Made by a program: the position numbers and the translations under genes. The notes below the pieces were generated by a model that saw nothing but the letters and a program-made list of their open reading frames with translations, made no database searches and was not told where the DNA came from. From Osedax fenrisi (Eukaryota > Annelida > Polychaeta > Sabellida > Siboglinidae), in contig OZ025241.1 of NCBI GenBank assembly GCA_964019155.1, positions 23,171,818 through 23,235,817 of the forward strand: 64,000 bases of DNA. The letters are read 5' to 3'. Below, in pieces: positions 36,401 to 48,717 of this stretch. Position 1 is the stretch's first letter; the number at the start of each line of letters is the position of its first letter.

Positions 36401-37766
36401 TTATAACAAATTTTTAGATTAATATATTTAAATTTTTAGAAAATTATTTCCTAACTTCGCAAATAAATTTCAATTATTTACGTACATTTTTCACAAACTT
36501 AGCACATAATTTTCCGAATTTATTAAATATTTTCTCACCAATCAACACATTTGCAAATCAAAAATAAATTATATAGAGAATATAATAAAATATAAGATAT
36601 TGTTATATGAAATATATATATAACTTGAATAAATATATTAATCAATAAAATAAATATTTTATGAATCAAAAATTAGTTTAACTGAATAAACAGTGGTTTA
36701 TTAATTGATATTTGCAGACCTATCCTCCATTATTTTTGATTAAATAACCATTACTAATGATATAAATATATAATATGTATATTAATATGTATATCAATAT
36801 AAATAAAAATTGATTTTAAAATAGAAACATTTTATCTATTTAATATTTATTTCGTTAATCATAAATAAATAATAGAAAGTAGATATTTTTTTAAATTTAA
36901 ACAATTTATCTGCAATAAATTTAATTAAATCTATTAATAATATTAATATATATTAATATAGAATTTGCAAACATCATGTTTTATTTTCAAAAAAATTACA
37001 AATTTTGAGTTTTATTTGAAAATGATTTTCATATTATTTTCAAATATTTTGCAAACTTCATGTTTTATTTTAAAAATGTTTACAAACTATGCATTTTATT
37101 TGAAAATTATTTTCGTAAAATTTTCGAAAATCATTTTTTGTATTATTTTCGTAAATTATTTTCAAGTATTTTGCAACCTTCGTTTTATTTTCAAAAAAAA
37201 TACAGAAATTTGCGAATATTGAAAATTATTTTCAATAATTTTCAATATTCGTAAATAAATTAAAAACATTTTCGAACAAAATTCAAATTTTGGTTTACAT
37301 TACATACTTAATTTATAGGTGTATATAGAATTCACTTGGAAATTATATGAGCCACCCAAGTAAACAAAAATTTGAATTTTGTTCGAAAATGTTTTTAATT
37401 TATTTACGAATATTGAAAATTATTGAAAATAATTTTCAATATTCGCAAATTTCTGTATTTTTTTTGAAAATAAAACGAAGGTCAATGTACACTGTACACT
37501 GTACAGTGTACATTGTACACTATACATTTTACAATGTACACTGCATATTGTACACTAGTACTAGTAATTCAATTTTAGTCAATAAACACTATAGTTGATC
37601 ATATTGAGCACAACATCTCATTACCAACTACGAATAATCAACTACTAATACATAACAATCATTCACCGAACAGCAAGTGTGTTGCGGTAAGAAGGTCTAC
37701 GACATGAACAAAGAGCTATGTCTACACGTCAACGATAGCGCTGAACTAACAAAGATTACGACATGA
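30421..37766 (+). CDS. Secreted galaxin-like cysteine-pair protein, three exons
   Basis: Coding exons 30421-30499, 33296-33447 and 37674-37766 join with phases 1 and 0 to give 107 residues. Exon 1 encodes a signal peptide (MQIKTLVSMVTLLSVVLLTD). Exon 2 follows TTTAATCCATAG and is acidic (DTDVSDSDE), ending with ICCEGVILTKK. Exon 3 follows ATTCACCGAACAG and carries VCCGKKVYDMNKELC, with stop TGA at 37764. After joining, the two CC pairs lie 13 residues apart and are followed by CG-x3-YD, the spacing of galaxin repeats, known from extracellular matrix and coral skeleton proteins. The third pair is degenerate (LCLHV). AATAAA lies 17 bases past the stop. Weak points: the donors of exon 1 (GTAGAC) and exon 2 (GTTATA) are poor. 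Unspliced, exon 1 alone would end at a TAG at 30544-30546 (41 residues). Introns hold three copies of one MITE. Confidence 0.55.
30806..31682 (+). mobile_element. CCGTATTA MITE, copy 1
   Basis: About 880 bp. Left end AGGAAAGTAAACGAATACGG; right end, on the other strand, GGGGAAAGTAACCTAATACG. GTGTCCGTATT units also occur inside, including a hairpin GGGTGTCCGTATTCGG with its complement at about 31478-31525. No open frame. It lies in intron 1 of the galaxin-like gene. TA at the ends suggests a Tc1/mariner-type element. Confidence 0.85.
31858..32751 (-). mobile_element. CCGTATTA MITE, copy 2 (inverted)
   Basis: Same family as copy 1 but opposite orientation: TTAACAATAAATGGTCTTAA lies at its left, where copy 1 has the complement at its right. 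The right end is CCGTATTCGGTTACTTTCC. Only ~175 bp separate the two copies. Confidence 0.85.
34442..34472. repeat. Perfect 20-bp palindrome
   Basis: GCGTAAGGTATACCTTACGC is self-complementary and extends two further pairs across one mismatch. It stands out in AT-rich sequence. Confidence 0.85.
34798..35696 (+). mobile_element. CCGTATTA MITE, copy 3
   Basis: Same orientation as copy 1. Left end GGATAAGTAACCGAATATGG, right end TCCGTATTAGGTTACTTTCC. It retains the internal hairpin near 35476-35535. It lies in intron 2 of the galaxin-like gene. Confidence 0.85.
35697..36960. other. AT-rich intronic DNA
   Basis: Within intron 2 of the galaxin-like model. No repeat family or coding segment recognised. 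Confidence 0.5.
36965..37175. repeat. Tandem TTTGCAAAC units
   Basis: Two direct repeats of roughly 90-120 bases, each starting TTTGCAAAC(A/T)TCATGTTTTA and followed by TTATTTGAAAAT segments. A third unit forms the left arm of the adjacent inverted repeat. Short open frames here are a by-product of the repeat. Confidence 0.75.
37176..37482. repeat. Inverted repeat with 123-bp arms
   Basis: Arms 37176-37298 and 37360-37482 are reverse complements with about one mismatch, separated by 61 bp. Each arm itself holds a smaller palindrome around GAATATTGAAAATTATT. GTACACTGTACAGTGTAC-type palindromic repeats follow at 37486-37560. Confidence 0.93.
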
Positions 37767-37778
37767 TCAAGTGCATCA

Positions 37779-37844
37779 TGTCAATAAATATCACAGAGCT
37801 AGAGCTAGAAAGCTTTCTCTCTAGCTCTGTGATACATATTGACA
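37779..37844 (+). ncRNA. Hairpin overlapping the polyadenylation signal (candidate structured RNA)
   Basis: TGTCAATA, two unpaired bases and TATCACAGAGCTAGAG pair with CTCTAGCTCTGTGATA, two bases and TATTGACA: 24 pairs around a 14-base loop that contains AGAAAGCTTTCT. It starts 13 bases after the stop of the galaxin-like gene, and AATAAA (37783-37788) sits in its outer stem. It could be a 3'-end regulatory structure, a microRNA precursor or a tiny MITE. Confidence 0.4.
37783..37788 (+). terminator. AATAAA polyadenylation signal of the galaxin-like gene
   Basis: Located 17 bases after the TGA. The signal itself lies in the base of the hairpin at 37779-37844. Confidence 0.55.
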
Positions 37845-37916
37845 AGACGGCATGAACAGGTGTTATTTAAATCCTATAGATCGAAAGGGATGTGTTATTA
37901 TTTATATAGAAATATG

Positions 37917-37955
<39 letters not shown>

Positions 37956-39550
37956 TTAAAATATATTCTATAGGTGTAATTTATATTAAGCTAGTTTTCG
38001 TGTATTATTACGAATATATTGGTATATAATATACTTGTCCATATATATTTAAAACCTACTCTATTTGTCTAACAATTAGGTATTTATAAAATTAACATGT
38101 GAAAAACTTTATTAGGTAATATTTGTAACTATTAATATATTATTCAACCTAAAATTAATATATACATTATATACCTATATTCAATTATAATTGTAAAATA
38201 AATATATTTCTGGCATATTTATGAATTTCCTGTTTAAATATTTAATAATGTATTAGAGTGCGAAACCATATAACAAGTATTAAACATGTATGCCATTATA
38301 TAAAAATAGTAGTATTATATTATATCATCATATTATACATTTAATTATACTATATATTTAATTCTCATAAAATAAATTATTTATTTTGGATTTATTTTCA
38401 TATATTATATAAGATAGTGTCACAAATATATATTTATTATATAATAATGATTATAAAATCTGTTATTTATTTTAATAATTAACAATATATGATAATAAGT
38501 TATGTAATGTAAAAATATGACAATAATGGGATAATAATTCAAAGGCTGATGAAACATGAATATGTACATTGTGAAGATAGATTTTTGTTACTAAAAGTAA
38601 GATAACTTCTTAAATAAATAAGATAATGACTACATTTTGTTAATTACATTTAAATCCATATATATATAAATAAATTAAGTAATAGAATTATATGATGATC
38701 AGAATGAGATCTACAAAATACTTTTAAAATAACAACATTTTCAGTAATTTCGAGTAAATAAGTAATAGTTTTATCTCATAATTAATATATATGAAAAGAT
38801 ATTTATTATTATTAAGTTCCGAAAGTTTTATAAATATTTTTCAAGTAGATAATCAATTATGGATGTTCAAATAATCAAAATTAAGTTCAAAAAGTAAAAA
38901 GCAGTAATATTAGTTTTTTAATTAATTATAAATATTGTACTTACTTTTAATGTATATTTTTATACACTTTTATTTATGACACTTATATTTACTGCAAGCC
39001 ATATATTATTTTTAAATACTATATTAAATTTACTAATTTTTATATGCCATTTTAATACCAAAATATATTTATTTCAAAAAGCATGTTTCGTCATCCATTA
39101 ATTAAGGGTAGAATAGGATTTTATTAGGATCATATTTGATTTATTAAATTATCTAATTTTCATTTATAGATTTATATCTAGTCAAATAAAAATCTATATA
39201 AAATGTATACATATTTTCTATGGATGATTTTAATTTCATAATTGTTATATTGAAAATATTATTAATATATGCATTTATTGATGACCTTTGAGCAGTGTTG
39301 TTTTGACTAAAGTATACAGGAATGCTATATATAAATAAGTACCTAACAAATATATCATTTAAATATAACAGTGTGTGTATTAATGTATACAAAATACCAA
39401 AGAATGTATGCAAACATAATGATGGCTAATTAAAACTTATGTTTACCACAGGAATGATAAGTTATCATTACTATCACAATTAATGTAGATTCTATATCAT
39501 AATTATAGTATAACTATGAAAATATTAATCTAATAAATACAGTGTACAAT
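37845..39550. other. AT-rich intergenic DNA
   Basis: (TA)n at 37924-37952. No supported gene. Confidence 0.55.
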
Positions 39551-39551
39551 C

Positions 39552-40022
39552 ATCGATATAAAGAAAGTGGATAAGCAATTGAATGTAGTGTATGGCACTA
39601 TCCGCTACGAGCGCTGCAGTCGAAACCCACTATCTGGCCCACTACTTTTTATTTATAATAATATTTATTTATACATATATATATTGATAACTACTACCAA
39701 TTTTAATGTACTATCTATACTTAAAATAAAATTATATATTTAAAATACATCATATTAACATTCCTCGTAATTTGTTGTATTTAAATTGAAGATATCATAC
39801 TATTTAATTGATATTTATAATCTAAATCCATTGATATAGATAAAAGTCACTTTAATCTATTTCGACGAAAAGCATACTGTTTTAATATTTGACATATATA
39901 ATATGACTAATATCCAATCAAAATCAATGATACCATTTTGTTAATTTATCGATAAAAGTGCCATTCACGTATCTATGTTTTACATGAATTGCGTGCGTCA
40001 ATTGCTTATCCACTTTATTTAT
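39552..40022. mobile_element. MITE with AAGTGGATAAGCAATTGA ends
   Basis: Left end ATATAAAGAAAGTGGATAAG then CAATTGA; the right end is the reverse complement with one difference in 27 bases. A GC-richer patch (39596-39640) inside has no open frame. The ~470-bp size fits a MITE. Confidence 0.75.
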
Positions 40023-41374
40023 ATCTATATGTATATTAACTATATTTATAAACAGTGTTTATGTTTAAATTATATTTAAAAATGAGAAATTAAACATGCA
40101 GGCAAATATTGGTCACCTGAGATGATGAATAATTAAATATCCAACATAATGAGTTAATACTAATGAATGATAACCACCTAATTGTGAATCATAAAAATAA
40201 ATGTGTACAAATTAAATATTTTACATTAAAAATTACGAAGAAAATAGGTCAATTATATAACAAAATTATTTTATAGAAATATCGGGTTCTGAGAATATAT
40301 AAGGTTTTATAAGTTAATCTAATCAACAAGAATAAAGTAAACTACCCGTAATTAAATTACTAACTAATGATTACAATAATGTACAAGTATAATATTTATT
40401 TATAATTTAGTATATTACATCTAAATGTATGGAGTACTTATGACTTAGATGAGAGTTTTACAAACATGATCAGGTGGTAGTTAACGGAAGAGTTAGTATA
40501 CTTAGATATAGGATTGTATAGGATGAGGTGATTGGTGGTTGAAGATGAGAGAGAGATGGGAAGAGAATAGATAATATGTGAGAGGGTTGTGAGGCTTACT
40601 ATTTATTAAATATTTAAAGAGTGAATTGGAAACTAATGCATAGGGTTAAGTGGATCGAGTGGTGGTCATTATTAGTAATATACTTTTCGATCTATAGAAA
40701 GTGTGTGAATAATAATAATTATGAATGGATATTATTTAGAAAATATATATTTTTAGGATTACATGAGCTTGCATGGGATGTAATACAGTATTGTTGTTTA
40801 TGTAAATGACTATAGTCGATAGGAGAGATACATTAACGGTGAATTCATGATATATTATATTACACGTGCATGAACGTGTATGTAAATTAGATATAATGAG
40901 TAATTAAAATATTATAAATAGAATAAAACTGTATTTAACAAAATTGCATTTATTTAAAAAAAAATACAAATAGTAAATAATTAATACTAATAATATATGT
41001 ATATTGTACATATCAATAATAAGTTAAGCAAATTATTTTAAATAATTATATACAAGTATATATATTTATATATATATATAATTATATATATACCATTTCA
41101 ACTTTTTAATCAGAGGGATTGGTTATTATGTTATAATAATTGAAAATTACCCTCAAAATAATACTATATTTTAATATAAATAAACTCTATACATTGTAAC
41201 TAAATATGTTTTATTAATTACATATGTTGTAATACAAATTATGTACATTAAACTATGTACATTGTACATTTGACACTTCTAAAATCATTAAAATGGCAAA
41301 TATGAACATAAATAAAATTATTATGTACAGATGAGATAATTATGGTAGCTAGGTATTTATGGGCGCGCGTATTA
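40023..41374. other. AT-rich DNA downstream of RSRC2
   Basis: No clear gene. The stretch 40430-40840 is less AT-rich and might be a decayed repeat, but I could not link it to a family. On the - strand the first AATAAA past the RSRC2 stop is near 41208. Confidence 0.4.
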
Positions 41375-44300
41375 TTAAAAATTAGGGGCCGGAGCAAAGC
41401 CAAGCCCTACTCCTCGCGTTATATGTGTAGCCATTCTGGCGGAGTCGTAGTGATTGGCTTGTTCCTCAAATAGGTCTGCTTGGTGCTGCATCTGTGCATC
41501 TGTGGGTTAGGCATCGGGTTATTAATGAAGTGTTGAAGCATATTGATGCATGATAATTAGTGAAAATAAATTATATTAAAAAACTAGTATGTAATTTTTA
41601 TATTCAATTCAATAAATATTAGAAATTATGATTTAATATTATATTTTTTTTAATTAACATTTATTTTAATATTATCGCATCAAAATAATGTAAACTATTT
41701 GTATTGAATGTAATTTACTTTGAAATATATACAATTGTTTAAATTTAAATTGAACAATTGAATTAATATTAAGATTTTAAATAGTAATATTATTTTTTAT
41801 TAATTTTATATTATTATACTATAAATATATTCATTGCAATATGTGTGGGATCAAATTTTGTTTAGTGAATAATATAGATTAATAACAAAATGCATAAAAT
41901 GAATGGATGTCGTAATAGTACAATTGACATTTGTATAACACTATTATAATGAACACATTTTTTTTATCGAATGAATTCTTTTAAATATTATTATTATAAA
42001 ATTAAAAATGATACATACCAAGAGATAAATACATATATATATAAAATTATATATATGAAGTAAATACTATCATTACAATTTAAATACTACTATACAAACT
42101 TTTCGATGATTTCAAACAAGATTTGGGACCGTGCGACGTGTCCAGTTGAATACCCATGAGTTTCCTGAATTTATCTTGTTTCTTGTAGTCGGTGTCCGAG
42201 TTAAACTCGGTGGTACCCCAGGCTTTAGATTCCTATAGGAATGGTTGTGTATACAAGATAATATAGGTAGACTGTGAAGAACATTTATAATGTACGTTAT
42301 TTTAAAAATATGTATATATATATATCTATTTTTATATATATATATTAGAAACTTTATATACCTTTCAATATATATCAATAATAACTAAATGAAAATAATC
42401 AATTGAAATACTTTAATTTAAGTTTTTAATATTGATGATGAAATATGGCTATCTTTAATAAGAAAATATAAACTACTAGTGCCTCCCACTCGTAACGAGA
42501 ACATGTTGATGGAAACCTTATTGCTAATCTTCTCTTTCTTGCCCCAGAGAAGTTTTCTTTTCTGTTCTTGCTTAACAATTTGCGGGACATTTACAGACTT
42601 GGGATTGTAAAACTTTGGAATTTCAGATGCTGCACAGTTCTCACTCTATAAACATACATACGATTAGAACATGAATAACTCATAATAATATATATAATAC
42701 TAGATTTATTATTAACAATTTCCAATGCTGGGTATAAATTGGATAGTTAATTTTTGATAACACTAGATATACATTTGGTTGCCGATTAATAGCCATAGCC
42801 TGTGATACTCTGTTAGAGCTGTGAGAGCTAACCTGAGACTTCACTTTCAGCATGATGTCGTTGATGTATTCCTCGGTACCGGGGGTGTGTATGCTGGTCA
42901 GGTTGCCCACAGAGTTCATGATCATTGTGAACAGAGGGTTCGCTTTATCGTTAGAGATAACTGTGCGGATTATGTGTGTGTTTATCATGCATTATTATCG
43001 TGCATTGATCGCTCTTACCTATCTTTCTGATCGCTTCCAAATCTATGTTAGAACTTCCAGATGCCAATTGCTATAGGAAATTATATTATTAGAATATATG
43101 TTTATCAACGTATAACAATTTCAATATACAATATTTATATTATAATACTATTATTATCATTATCATTATCAGATTTAGGTTTGCACCAGGGTTTTTGTAG
43201 AAGCTAAAGCTTATCGAGACAATTACCCTTAATCTTAAAGCAAGTTCAAAAAAAAAAACTAAATAAATAAAATAATATAAAATATTAGATGACTTCCTGT
43301 TTACATAGATACAATACAATGAATAAAATAGAAAAATAATATAAATTGTTTGAACTTGCCATAAAATTATGTAATCATCATTTAATTATTTATAAATAAA
43401 TAACTAAAATAAATAATAAGTACTATAAAATAATACACTAAACAAAAATATAGATGTATTAGTATAAAAGAAGAAAAAAATGAAGTAAAATGAAGTAAAA
43501 CTGAATAAAACTGAATAAAACATAACAAAAAGAATATCTAGAAAGGTGGTAAGAAATGTATGTAACATTTTTTTTTTTTTTTTTTTTTTTTTCAGTAAAT
43601 AAGTTTTAGGAATTTTTTTGTAATACTTTATAATAATGTAAAGAATGTAAAATATTTGTTCAAACTGAAATGTTAGTTTAATTACTAATTTTTATATAAG
43701 TGTCAATAAAGAGAAATAAAACAAAGAAGTATAATCAAGTATACAAGAAAAAAGATTCAATACAAAATGTTTATGTAATTAAAAATAAAGTCAAATAATA
43801 TTATTAGTCAGAGGGAAATAAAAAATACTAAAGAAAATACTAAAGAAAAAAGAAATACCTAACAGTTTTTTTTAATTTTATTATTTTTATATAAACGTCA
43901 ATTAAAAAGAAAGAAAACATGAAAGTAAATTCAAATATAAAATGCAAAAATTCAGTAAAATAATATTATTAATGTCGGGGAAATAAAATATTGTAAAGTA
44001 AAACACTCAAAAGTATTAATTTTTTTTTAATTTTTACATAAACGTCAATAAATTAAAATAAGAATAAAATGTGGATCTTAGTATATAATACAATATTATA
44101 TAAAAGACATGATAAAAGATATAAAATTAGAAAAATGAGATTTAGATTATAAGTATACTGAGTAAGAAGATAACAAATGTGTATACATACGTTTCCTGAA
44201 TAATTTATAATTTGAAATATTTTTTAAAATATTATCAAGCTTATTCCAGGTAATTGGTCCAATGTATATTAATGTTCTTCTGCATAGTTCTTTTTTGAAA

Positions 44301-47300
44301 TTAATAATTGAGAAATTATTTATGCTCCTAGTGTTGTGAGATGATGAAGTTACAGAAAAAAATGCATTTGTTATAACAGGATGAAGATCATTGAAAATTT
44401 TAAACATAAATTCACATGTACTTATATATGTAATTTCATTTATTTTTAATACTATGATAGTATTAATTATTGTTACTACGGAAAAAGCTTATTTATTCTA
44501 AATGTTATACCAATTACTTATTTTGTTTTAATTACTTATTTATAAATAAGTTATCATAATAAATATAAATATATATTATATTTATCATACGACATTACTT
44601 GAATATAATTGTCCACTTCATGATGTATAATTAGTGTACATTATCATATAAATCTATATAACAGACCTGTGATATATTACATTAGTATTACTATTGCTAA
44701 CAATGTATATTACAGTGCTATCACTTAATTAAATATACAACTAAAGCCAATCATAATACCACCGTCACCTAACTTGTATAATGTTTAGAATCCAATGTAA
44801 CAAGTATTTTCATACATTGTATATGAAAAAGAAATAATTTCATTAGAATAATTTTTTATATATGTAAATATGTTGCCACAAGAAGATTAATTTATAAATA
44901 TAATGAATTTACTTCAAAAATATATTAATTTAATTTAGGATATTAATTTAAGTGAAATATCATGATAAGCTTATTTAATATACCATTTTATGAAATTAAA
45001 CATCTATTAATTCATACAATATATAATTAGATAAACAATTCCTATCCGCACGATAACATGATTTATATCTGCACACCCCCACACACATCTATAGTTTACC
45101 CATAACTTACCCTCGCCACGACTGTATTCCGTTCACCCGGCGCCGACGACAGCTTCACGAGTTTCTCGAGCCGCAGTTCGCGACGGATTGTCTGTCTGTC
45201 CTTGATCGCCTCGGGAGAGTTGGAGCGACGAACGCGCGACCTGTAGCTGTCTTCGTACTGGGGGGCCATGATGTTACGACCTACGCCTGTAATGCACACT
45301 CACCAATCAGTACGATGCTACGGTGCTAATTGTGCTCATGATTGCTTTATAAGCACAGTTTGCAGTCCGAAAACCGAAAAATGTAATGTAATGAAAGGTA
45401 CAACCGAAATATTAACTATTTTATTCGTTATCGTAGTATAATTGAATAATATATGTTATTATTAATTATCGATAATAAACTACTATATTATAATTCACAA
45501 AATATTAATTAAATTATATTAAATTATATATATATATATATATATATTTATAATAAAAATAAATTTAACTTCACATATCTACTATTTAAGCAAGCGACCT
45601 CTAAAATGAAGAAAAACAAATCAAATTAAAAAATCTTTTTTTCAAATTATAAAATATGAATTTTAATATTTAAAAAGTATATATATCAACATACCTATTA
45701 TAACATATTTAAATTATAATTATATGAAAATTTCATTTTTTTAATGTAATAAATTAATAATTTAAAAATGTATGTATAATTTATATATGAAATATTAATA
45801 ATATTTATTTGATTATTAAATTATATTTTTCTATGATATAAATTATTATGTATAATAATCAATATAATATTAACCAACATGTATAATATTATTATGATAC
45901 AATCAATTATGAATGACTATTAGTATTTATATAGAACAACATTATTTCATATATTTATTGAATAGAAATTTACTACCACTATAAAAATAATTTACATATA
46001 TTCTCAATACATTTATTGAAAAAAAAATATTTATTTATATTAAACTTTATATTTAGATATTTATAATTGTGATAATATAATATAAATTATATTAACAAAT
46101 TAATTGAATTACTTATATTACAAGTTAAAGATTGTATTTAAACAATGAATTTTATGTAACTTACCTAGATGTGATCGTGAATTTCTTATTGGCAAATCCC
46201 CACTTCGTGTTAATCCCAACTGTAAAAGTTATAAATATAGAAATATAAAAAGATGATGTAAGTATTGATATATGATAGGGTTATATGTAATATAATAAAA
46301 GGAGACCTTATATAATAAATGACACAATTTCAATTAGAAAAATAAGTATTACAATGAAAATAAACTTAATTTTTGAGATTTCAAAATAATTTTATAAATT
46401 CAAATATATATTTTTAATTTATAATGTTATTAAAAAACATATACTCTATTAAAGTTGATGTTAAAGCAATTATTAATATTTCAGTATCATATATTACTAT
46501 TATAACTACTCAAATATATTAATATAGCATATTTACTATAATGATTTAAGATAACTACATATTCTTAAAATATAGTTTATTTTGTACATAAATGATATTT
46601 TAATTTTCGTAGATATTAATTTTATTATAGTGAATTAAACTTTTTTAATGAAAACAACTTCACTTTTATTTCATAAAGTGTATCTCTTGATAGCATATAA
46701 AGTAATACCATTCCTACATATCATATGATATTCAGTATGTAAACAGGTCATACATGTGAACTATCATCAGTTATATAATATAACCTCTATCAAAACAATA
46801 TATATTTAAATTTTATATAAAATATTTCACAGTATAGCCAGATTTTTTGCGAAGCAAAGATGTAACACCCCGTATCTATACAACGTGATTAGTATTCATA
46901 CATCCCGCTGATAGCAGCGGTATCAAAATCGATTTAGGTTTGCCGCGATTTGCATATGTTTTTTACAATTTTTTCATTTCTCTATTAAATTACATGCAAT
47001 ATAAATCAGTTTTTATTCGCCACATAGATATTTATAGCATTTAAAACCAATATATCCTATTGCTTTGTTATATATTAGTAATGAACACTTAGTTTTCATA
47101 ATAAAAATAATAATTTAAGGGGGTATGCTGATTGTGGAAATATTTAAAATTTGTTAAAAAAATTTAAAAAAAAATTATTAGAAAAAAATCAAATATAGTT
47201 ATATGTTATATATAACATATCCGAAAATTAGAGCTCAAAACCATATATAAAATATTATAATCAAATATTTAAAACTTAACCTATTTAAAAAAATATAAAT

Positions 47301-48598
47301 ATAATATATGTAAATATCATAAAATATAAATTATAATATTTAAAACTTAACCTATTTTAAAAAATATAAATATAATATATGTAAATATCATAAAATATAA
47401 ATTATAATGTTAGTACTATTTTTAAACTTGATTTTCTCAGAATAATTATTTTTGCTAAATTATATTCCTAATATATTTTATAACTCCGAAAATAATGCTC
47501 ATAACTAGATGAAATTTTCAGTATTTATTACATATTCTGTTTATATTATAAAACTGTAGGCTTATTCATTTATTTTCATTATATCATATATAAAAAATAA
47601 TTTTAAATACAAATAAAATGAAATACATTTTTATAATACATTATTTGATGTCTTATATTTCCGAAAATACATAATATATTCTATGATGCTATAGTTTCTT
47701 ATGGACAACATTCCACACAACAATATGCCGTTTACAGAATTAAAAAAACTTTTATAATTATTTTTAGATTAATAGACTTTAAAATATAAATAAAATCTCT
47801 ATCTTTTTACATTGAATTCTCACAACCAGCGTATCCCTTAAAGCATATTATTTTTCATTTTAAAAGTGTATAGTTTATATTGTAAAAGTGTATAATTAAT
47901 ACGAATTTACATTATAAACAACAAATAGTTCAGAAAAATGACCCCATATAGGATGAGCTGTTGGTTTTTGTATACAAAATATAATTATACGATTTCGCGT
48001 AAGTGTTATATCTTTCCTTAGAAAAATCTTTGGTATAGCTATCAAATTAAATCCTTTAAAACCAAATGTGTACATTAATACGCACATATATTTAAGTATA
48101 CAATAATATTCTTTATATAACTAACAGTTCTTTGTTTCTTATGTGAATTTGAGCCATGTTGTCGTCGGCTATGCGGTGACCTCGACCTTGATCTATGAGG
48201 TGACCTTGACCTAGTTCTGCGATGTCGGCGATGTGATCTTTCTTTAGATCTTCGACGGTTGTGCGATCTCTCTTTTGGAGAACGAGTTCGGTACGATTTA
48301 TGACTAGGTCTTCCATGGTGAGATCTTGACCCCGACCTTGACCTGGATCTAGACTTCTTCAAACTCGATTTCGATGTAGATTCAATGATTTCAATGGAAT
48401 CGGAGGAGCTCTGCGAAGATGATTTTACTTCGTAAGAAACCTGGTACGTAAATTTCAAATTAATAAAATATATATAGATCAGTTTTATATCGATATAATG
48501 TAAGTACTAATCTTATTAAATCTATCTATTTATGAATATATTGTAACACGATAGAATAAATAAATTCTATACTTACCATATTATGAAAAATTAGATAA

Positions 48599-48633
<35 letters not shown>

Positions 48634-48639
48634 AAATAT

Positions 48640-48717
<78 letters not shown>

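Noticed and set aside
36965..37254. Phe-rich open frames suggesting a small protein
   Set aside because: They lie in tandem repeats and in an arm of an inverted repeat; the same residues recur with the repeat unit.
39596..39650. tRNA-like segment (box-B-like AGTCGAAACCC)
   Set aside because: No matching acceptor or D stem; it lies inside a MITE with inverted ends.
40621..40809. 62-residue frame, possible small membrane protein
   Set aside because: No ATG start in good context, no splice sites and no polyadenylation signal; composition is not distinct from its neighbourhood.
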